NCBI GenBank assembly: GCA_035255845.1
Contig: DATEZE010000204.1
Location: forward strand, 1 to 11,254
DNA length: 11,254 bases
Direction: 5' to 3'
DNA from: JALORV01 sp035255845
Lineage (GTDB): Bacteria; Pseudomonadota; Gammaproteobacteria; Burkholderiales; Burkholderiaceae_F
In this document: positions 7,424 through 11,254 of the stretch, one piece after another
How positions within the stretch are numbered: the stretch's first letter is position 1
Layout: the number at the start of each line of letters is the position of its first letter
Translations under genes and position numbers: made by a program
Notes under the pieces: generated by a model
The model's input: only the letters and a program-made list of their open reading frames with translations
Database searches by the model: none
Told to the model about the DNA's origin: nothing

Positions 7424-7478
7424 CGGCGTTTTGCCGCTACGAAGGTCGCAACGCCGGGGAACTTGCTCGCCAAAACGC
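7424..7478. promoter_or_regulatory. Inverted repeats upstream of the aldo/keto reductase
   Basis: Two overlapping inverted repeats in the 95-base gap: CGGCGTT (7424-7430) with AACGCCG (7450-7456), and GCGTTTTGCCG (7426-7436) with CGCCAAAACGC (7468-7478, one mismatch). They could bind a dimeric regulator or form alternative RNA stems in the leader. No convincing -35/-10 pair was seen. Confidence 0.3.
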
Positions 7479-7501
7479 GGGAAGTTTGCCTTTGCTAGAC
7501 C

Positions 7502-8239
7502 TCATGCATGGCGCATCAGTCTTGTCGTGCCAAGAATAGGCCTGTCCTGTCGCAATAGACGGAACGCCTGCACGGCGCTCTGCATTGTGAGCCCGCGAGG
7601 ATCAACACGAACGGTCACACGCGAACAACTCGTGGCGCCCGACAGTGCGGCGCCAGCCAGCAGAAAGGCGAGCGAATTGCAGGGAAGCTCGGCGTCGGCC
7701 GCGCCGGAATCTTGTGTAATGCTGACGCGCTGCTCCGTACCAACCGCGGCAGTGATCCGTCCCGTGCGCAGGACGAAATAGTTGACGCCGCTTGCGGCTA
7801 TCACCTCTTCGGCCGCACGCTTCAGTTCGCGCCACCGAGTTTCCGCCCAGGTAGCGCCGGTGCGCTGATCCGATCCGCTGTAGCCCACCGAGATCCATCG
7901 ACCAGGCAGGCCAGCCCGCTTGGCGAGCTCGAGGCAGCCTGCCAGGCCGTCAACCTCAACTTGCCATGCTCCGGGCGACAAGCCTCTTCGATTCGCGCCG
8001 GCGAGATAGATCACATGTGCCGCGCGCTCAATCAGTGGAGCAAGCGTTTGAGGCTGCTCCACATTGGCGACTACAACTTCGGCAGATGCCAACGACGGTT
8101 CGGACGCGAGGCGATCCGCACTTCGCACGCAGGCGATGACCGGGACCGACGCGGCACACAGGTAGCGCAGCACATAACAGCCCGTCTGGCCGTACGCACC
8201 GACAAGAAGAATCGAATCCCCGACGCCTGCTGCTCCCAT
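7502..8239 (-). CDS. NAD(P)-binding protein, NmrA-like / atypical SDR
   Basis: 245 residues from ATG 8237-8239. The N-terminus contains ILLVGAYGQTGCYVLRYL with Gly14, Gly17 and Gly20 of a GxxGxxG dinucleotide-binding loop, then VPVIACVRSADRL (cofactor-selective strand) and AAHVIYLAGA, all typical of NAD(P)H-binding Rossmann proteins of the NmrA / NAD_binding_10 group. The middle segment RWISVGYSGSDQ and NYFVLRTGRIT match the later strands. These proteins include quinone reductases, flavin reductases and redox-sensing regulators without enzyme activity; which applies is unknown. TTG 8273-8275 would add 12 residues; no strong ribosome-binding site marks either start, so the start is uncertain. 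It sits between two other NAD(P)-dependent-type genes on the same strand, 195 bases after the epimerase-like gene. Confidence 0.75.
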   Translation of the reverse strand: MGAAGVGDSILLVGAYGQTGCYVLRYLCAASVPVIACVRSADRLASEPSLASAEVVVANVEQPQTLAPLIERAAHVIYLAGANRRGLSPGAWQVEVDGLAGCLELAKRAGLPGRWISVGYSGSDQRTGATWAETRWRELKRAAEEVIAASGVNYFVLRTGRITAAVGTEQRVSITQDSGAADAELPCNSLAFLLAGAALSGATSCSRVTVRVDPRGLTMQSAVQAFRLLRQDRPILGTTRLMRHA

Positions 8240-8324
8240 AGTGCGAATCGACGGTCGTCGTAATGTTGGGGGCAATAAACATTCCGGACGATCGACTGCG
8301 TAATGATCGAACGTCGGCGGCGTC

Positions 8325-8350
8325 TCCGCGACCCCATGCGTCCGCGACCC
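8325..8350. repeat. Short direct repeat
   Basis: TCCGCGACCC occurs at 8325-8334 and again at 8341-8350, six bases apart, in the 195-base gap upstream of the NmrA-like gene. It may be a binding site or simply GC-rich coincidence. Nothing else was recognised in this gap. Confidence 0.3.
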
Positions 8351-8434
8351 GTTGATGTGGGATTCGCGTCTTCCGCGTTCGAGCGAAGCGCCCGTCAGCC
8401 CTGATGGTCTGCCGTTGGCCGGTTCCGTCCTTTG

Positions 8435-9196
8435 TCAGAGTGTCGCCCACGCCTCGACGATCGCATCGAGGCCGTGGCGGTAGTCGGGAAAGACCGGCCT
8501 CCAGCCCGGCACGCGGGGTGAAGGCGAGCGACCCGGCATTGCGAGCGCGGCCTGTTGCATATGCTCTTCGCGGATAATCAGCTTAATCACGGGCTTCGCC
8601 AGCAGCGGCACGTGCAGCGGAAACCTTCTGCCGATGCCGCGGGCGAAATAGTCCATGAACTGCATGAACGAGACGGGCTTGGCGTCGACGGCGTAGAGGA
8701 GTTTGCTGGCGTTGCGCGGCTTGGCAGCCGCGAGAAGAGCGCCGACCGCGTCGAATTGATGCAAGTGGTACTGCAAAGCCTTCGGCGGTCCCGCCCAGTA
8801 AGGCCGGCCGAGGCTAAACGCAGTGCGATAGGCGCGCAGGTCGCGGCTTTCGGGGCCGTATAGATAGCCGAGGCGCACCACGCAAGCGGGAAGGGAACCC
8901 GACAAGACCAGGTTCTCGCATTCGACGATGGTCTCCGCGATCGAGCGCAACGGGTCTTTCGGCGGGTGGCCGAGCACGAACGCGAAGCTCGCGTGCACCA
9001 GAAAGCCCGCGTCGACCTTGATGGCGTGGCGCGCCCCGGCCAGCGCGGTGCGCGCGAACTCCTTCCACGCGTGCCCGTCATGCAGCAGCGTATTGGCCTG
9101 CTGACCCGCGATGTTGATGTGGACACTGCCCGTTGCGCGCTGCCTGGACAGAATCCGGCCGAGTTCAGATCGCGCGCCAGTGATCGAGAGGCTCAT
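8435..9196 (-). CDS. Short, degenerate NAD-dependent epimerase/dehydratase-like protein
   Basis: 253 residues from ATG 9194-9196, shorter than the roughly 300 or more of typical extended SDRs. Similarity is seen at the start (SLSITGARSELGRIL, a TGxxxxxG loop where the middle Gly of TGxxGxxG is Ser), at FLVHASFAFVLGHPPKDPL (the strand that normally carries the catalytic Ser and a YG), and at CVVRLGYLYGPESRD, a strong epimerase-family match (RxGxxYGP). The YxxxK catalytic pair is absent where expected (SIAETIVECENLV). The region between the first loop and residue 50 is compressed relative to family members. It may therefore be a non-catalytic relative or act on a different principle. A good promoter lies 39 bases upstream; no ribosome-binding site is evident. 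It neighbours the NmrA-like gene on the same strand. Confidence 0.7.
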   Translation of the reverse strand: MSLSITGARSELGRILSRQRATGSVHINIAGQQANTLLHDGHAWKEFARTALAGARHAIKVDAGFLVHASFAFVLGHPPKDPLRSIAETIVECENLVLSGSLPACVVRLGYLYGPESRDLRAYRTAFSLGRPYWAGPPKALQYHLHQFDAVGALLAAAKPRNASKLLYAVDAKPVSFMQFMDYFARGIGRRFPLHVPLLAKPVIKLIIREEHMQQAALAMPGRSPSPRVPGWRPVFPDYRHGLDAIVEAWATL

Positions 9197-9234
9197 TTGG
9201 CGGTCGACTCGTCGAAACCAGCAACTGAGTCCGC

Positions 9235-9263
9235 TTTATGGCGGTTTGCCATCGACTAGTCAA
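9235..9263 (-). promoter_or_regulatory. Sigma-70-like promoter for the epimerase-like gene
   Basis: On the minus strand TTGACT (9258-9263), a 17-base spacer, then CATAAA (9235-9240). The -35 box matches five of six positions and the -10 four of six. Transcription would begin near 9228, giving a leader of about 32 bases. The palindrome GACTAGTC (9254-9261) overlaps the -35 box. Confidence 0.55.
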
Positions 9264-9411
9264 CGGCTGCAATTGGCCGGCAACGGCTTCAATGCTCCAA
9301 CCGCAAGCAGAATTGCGTCAGCTCATAACGTTCATCGAACAAGCCTTCCCCTGCCCGTCCAGTTATCCATCGGTCAGCACGACAAGATCCGTATCCAGCC
9401 GCGCTTCAGCC

Positions 9412-10296
9412 TCAGCGCGTCGGCCTGGACGGCAGCAGCACGGTCGACAGCGCGACCAGGATCAGCGCGAGCGCGACGTAATCCTGCCACGACGGCTGTT
9501 CGCCGAGTATCCACATGCCGGAGAACACGCCGAGCACCGGGATCATCATCACTGACAATCCGCTAGCCGCAGGCGGCAGCTTGCGCGCGAGCATTGACCA
9601 CACGACGTGGCAGAACGCGATGGCGAGCACCATGTTGTAGGCGATCGATGCCCATTCGAGCGTCGTCGGCATGCGCCAGTGCGCGAGTTCGAACGTCGTC
9701 GTCGCTGCGATCATCACCGCAAGCGTGAGCACGAGCATCCAGAAAGTCAGCGCGATGATCGGCATCCCGGTCAGGTGCCTGCGGATCAGGTGCGTGCCAT
9801 AGCCCCAGGCCGCGGCGGCGGTCAGCATCATCAGCGTTCCGAGCGGAGCGCCTGCCAGCGAGGTCAGCTCGGAGGCGAGCAGCAGCACGATGCCGATCGC
9901 TGCGGCGAGCACGCCAGCCCAGTGTCGGGGCAGCGGCCGCTCGTTGAACAGCAGCAGCCCGAGCACGACGGCCCAGACCGGCATCGTGTAGCCGAGGATC
10001 GCTGCGCGCCCGGACGGAAGCATCTTGATCGCGAGGATCGCGAGCAGGTGCCAGACAATCAGGTTCGGCAGTGCGAGCTTGACGATCGTCGGCCACGCAC
10101 CATGCGGAACCTGCAGCGAGATACCGCGCGCAACGGCCCACGCCCAGATCACGACCAGGCCGCCGGCGATGCAAATCGAGCGGAAGAAAAGCGGCGGTAG
10201 TTGCGCAACACCGAGCTTCATCACCGGCCAGTTCACGCCCCAGAAGAGCGTGAGCAGCACCAACAGCATCAGGTCGCGGCGTGAGAGCTGGGACAT
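9412..10296 (-). CDS. DMT superfamily permease, EamA type
   Basis: 294 residues from ATG 10294-10296, the standard length for two five-helix EamA repeats (ten predicted membrane helices). The first helix has the typical LLVLLTLFWGVNWPVMKLG, followed by PPLFFRSICIAGGL; the end of repeat one has AILGYTMPVWAVVLGLLLFNERP, whose counterpart near the C-terminus is MMIPVLGVFSGMWILGEQPS, showing the internal duplication with the conserved Pro and Glu of each repeat. These inner-membrane carriers export or exchange amino acids, metabolites or drugs; the substrate cannot be read. No ribosome-binding site is evident before the ATG, but a promoter pair is. It is divergent from the EthD gene and followed by a 215-base gap before the epimerase-like gene. 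Confidence 0.92.
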   Translation of the reverse strand: MSQLSRRDLMLLVLLTLFWGVNWPVMKLGVAQLPPLFFRSICIAGGLVVIWAWAVARGISLQVPHGAWPTIVKLALPNLIVWHLLAILAIKMLPSGRAAILGYTMPVWAVVLGLLLFNERPLPRHWAGVLAAAIGIVLLLASELTSLAGAPLGTLMMLTAAAAWGYGTHLIRRHLTGMPIIALTFWMLVLTLAVMIAATTTFELAHWRMPTTLEWASIAYNMVLAIAFCHVVWSMLARKLPPAASGLSVMMIPVLGVFSGMWILGEQPSWQDYVALALILVALSTVLLPSRPTR

Positions 10297-10336
10297 CGCG
10301 GGTGCGGCAGGAGGAGATCAGGCTAGCGAAGGTCTG

Positions 10337-10365
10337 CTTTTACCCGACCATCTGTCGCCTGCCAA
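10337..10365 (-). promoter_or_regulatory. Sigma-70-like promoter for the EamA permease
   Basis: On the minus strand TTGGCA (10360-10365) and TAAAAG (10337-10342) are 17 bases apart; matches are five and four of six. The predicted start near 10330 gives a leader of about 34 bases to the permease ATG. Confidence 0.5.
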
Positions 10366-10441
10366 CGGGCCTTGGCCGAGTCGAGCCCAGTCGGGTTCAG
10401 GCGTTTGGCGACTCAATGCGAGCTGACATCCCTGGATCGAC

Positions 10442-10453
10442 GGGTCGCGACCC
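10442..10453. promoter_or_regulatory. 12-base perfect palindrome in the divergent region
   Basis: GGGTCGCGACCC lies between the permease and EthD genes, about 77 bases upstream of the permease -35 box. Possible operator. The flanking motif ACGGGT is repeated as a direct repeat at about 10440-10445 and 10461-10466. Confidence 0.3.
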
Positions 10454-10498
10454 CAAGCCGACGGGTTAGCCGCCTGTGCTGGCGCGAGGTGCCGACAA

Positions 10499-10532
10499 TT
10501 GCGGTGCCGAGCGACTGCGGCGCATGATGCGC
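10499..10532 (+). promoter_or_regulatory. Candidate EthD promoter with overlapping palindrome
   Basis: TTGCGG (10499-10504) is 18 bases from CATGAT (10523-10528). The palindrome GCGCATGATGCGC (10520-10532) covers the -10 box, which would suit a repressor site. Box quality is modest. Confidence 0.35.
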
Positions 10533-10571
10533 ACTCCTGCAGGGGCAGGCTCAAACGCCAGGAGACTGAGC

Positions 10572-10886
10572 ATGGTCAAAGTGAGCGTGATGTACCCCAA
10601 CACCCCTGGGGCGAGATTCGACCACGACTATTACCGCGACAAGCACATGCCGCTTGTGAAGGCGCGGATGGGTGACAACTGCAAGTACTACACCGTGGAC
10701 AAAGGAATCGCGGGAGGTGCACCAGGTGCCCCGCCCACCTACATTGGCATGTGCCACATATTCAGCGAGTCCGTCGAGGCATTTCAGGCAGGCTTTGGCC
10801 CGCACGCGAAGGAGATCTTGGCTGACATTCCGAACTACACCGATCTGGCACCAGTGATGCAGATCAGTGAGGTGGTCGTAGGCTGA
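10572..10886 (+). CDS. EthD family protein
   Basis: 104 residues from ATG 10572, with AGGAG at 10559-10563 and eight bases between. The sequence is a compact ferredoxin-like (dimeric alpha+beta barrel) domain: VKVSVMYPN strand, FDHDYYRDKHMPLVKARMG (the conserved Y-x-D-K-H-x-P block of EthD, PF07110), YIGMCHIFSE strand, and C-terminal DIPNYTDLAPVMQISEVV, all as in family members of about 100 residues. EthD was named for a gene needed for ethyl tert-butyl ether degradation in Rhodococcus; the biochemical role of most relatives, including this one, is not established. It is divergent from the permease across 275 bases containing palindromes, so it may share control with it. A terminator-like hairpin follows. 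Confidence 0.92.
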   Translation: MVKVSVMYPNTPGARFDHDYYRDKHMPLVKARMGDNCKYYTVDKGIAGGAPGAPPTYIGMCHIFSESVEAFQAGFGPHAKEILADIPNYTDLAPVMQISEVVVG

Positions 10887-10954
10887 GCTCGCGTTGGTGC
10901 GGAGTGCCCACGGACTGTTTCACAGTGATCTTGCCCTTGATGATTGCAGAAGGC

Positions 10955-10980
10955 AAAACCCGCCACGCGGGCGGGCTTCT
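10955..10980. terminator. Bidirectional terminator-like hairpin
   Basis: AAAA, CCCGCC (10959-10964), loop ACGCG, GGCGGG (10970-10975), then CTTCT. On the minus strand the stem is followed directly by TTTTGCC, a proper terminator tail; on the plus strand the tail is poor in T. It would therefore stop a leftward transcript better than the EthD transcript. Confidence 0.55.
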
Positions 10981-10989
10981 GTGAATCGC

Positions 10990-11003
10990 GTGACTACAGT
11001 CAC
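10990..11003. repeat. Inverted repeat GTGACT-AC-AGTCAC
   Basis: A perfect 6+6 inverted repeat with a two-base centre, in the gap between EthD and the MBL-type gene. It may be an operator half-site pair. It touches the stop of the start-less hydrophobic frame on the minus strand. Confidence 0.3.
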
Positions 11004-11107
11004 TAGTCCATAGGTATGTAAAGTGCGACGACAGTGATCACCACAATCGCAGCTGTCAGAACGATCCCCGTGATCTTTGGACAACACGGCCGACGAGCGC
11101 GGGCGGC
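11003..11107 (-). other. Start-less reading frame encoding one membrane-like helix
   Basis: On the minus strand a frame of 34 codons runs from after a TGA (11108-11110) to TAG 11003-11005. It encodes GIVLTAAIVVITVVALY flanked by Lys before and IPMD at the end, like a single-helix small membrane protein, and a minus-strand terminator-like hairpin follows 28 bases later. No ATG, GTG or TTG is in frame upstream of the helix; a +1 shift would join it to a frame starting at ATG 11133-11135. Remnant, rare start or chance are all possible. Confidence 0.22.
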
Positions 11108-11173
11108 TCAAACGAGGCCGTGCTGCGCGTAGCATCCCGTTTCGCGTGCTGCATCATCCTTGCGGGAGGCTGC

Positions 11174-11254
11174 ATGAAATCCTTGCACCGTGCTGATCTC
11201 TTCGGTTGGTCGCGTTTCGACGAGAAACGCAACGTCGACTTTTGCAGCGTGGCC
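11174..11254 (+). CDS. Probable MBL-fold metallo-hydrolase, N-terminus only
   Basis: Twenty-seven codons from ATG 11174 to the window edge, with GGGAGG (11164-11169) four bases upstream. The start MKSLHRADLFGWSRFD followed by EKRNVDFCSV resembles, from memory, the N-terminus of a group of MBL-fold (glyoxalase II-like) hydrolases in Burkholderiales. The zinc-binding HxHxDH motif would lie beyond the window, so the assignment rests on the N-terminus alone. The gene is certain as a coding start; the family is probable. Confidence 0.55.
   Translation, partial: MKSLHRADLFGWSRFDEKRNVDFCSVA

Noticed and set aside
6444..7781. 445-codon open frame on the plus strand
   Set aside because: Antisense to the aldo/keto reductase and spans the intergenic gap; no recognisable domain, explained by high GC content.
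8028..8450. 140-codon minus-strand frame covering the gap 8240-8434
   Set aside because: Overlaps the NmrA-like gene in another frame, has Arg-rich composition and no motif; the gap portion alone shows no family.
9197..9411. Possible small gene in the gap, for example from ATG 9238 on the plus strand
   Set aside because: The frame runs into antisense of the permease, has no ribosome-binding site and no resemblance to a known protein; only the minus-strand promoter was supported.
9607..10200. 197-codon plus-strand frame
   Set aside because: Antisense to the EamA permease; highly charged, repetitive composition typical of a shadow frame.

Overview
The window is GC-rich bacterial DNA with dense genes, GTG and TTG starts, stop/start overlaps and gene families (MmgE/PrpD, AbrB-type transporter, LysR regulators, EthD) that are abundant in Betaproteobacteria. 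I infer a Burkholderiales-type soil or plant-associated organism. No rRNA or tRNA is visible to fix this. I found no CRISPR array, insertion sequence, phage gene or clear new defence system.

Left block (1-4567, plus strand) is a compact catabolic operon: the 3' end of one MmgE/PrpD gene, a second complete MmgE/PrpD gene, an SDR-fold protein, an AbrB-family membrane protein and a LysR-type regulator. Genes overlap or touch (GTGA at 1802-1805, one base between 2560 and 2562, ATGA at 3614-3617). The likely theme is uptake and processing of an organic acid: two hydratase/epimerase-type enzymes, an NAD(P)-binding protein, a membrane protein and a local regulator. The SDR lacks the usual catalytic Asn, Ser and Tyr and keeps only the Lys.

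Middle block (4674-9196, minus strand) converges on the first block across a 10-bp-stem hairpin. In transcription order from the right it holds a short, degenerate epimerase-like protein with a good promoter, an NmrA-like NAD(P)-binding protein, an aldo/keto reductase and an exported di-heme c-type oxidoreductase (DUF1111 type). Gaps of 95 to about 350 bases suggest several transcription units. The gap before the di-heme gene contains a promoter-like sequence and a start-less CxxC reading frame.

Right block (9412-11254): a DMT/EamA permease on the minus strand is divergent from an EthD-family gene on the plus strand, with palindromes and promoter-like boxes between them. After EthD come a bidirectional terminator-like hairpin, a start-less hydrophobic reading frame on the minus strand, and the first 27 codons of what looks like an MBL-fold metallo-hydrolase running off the end.
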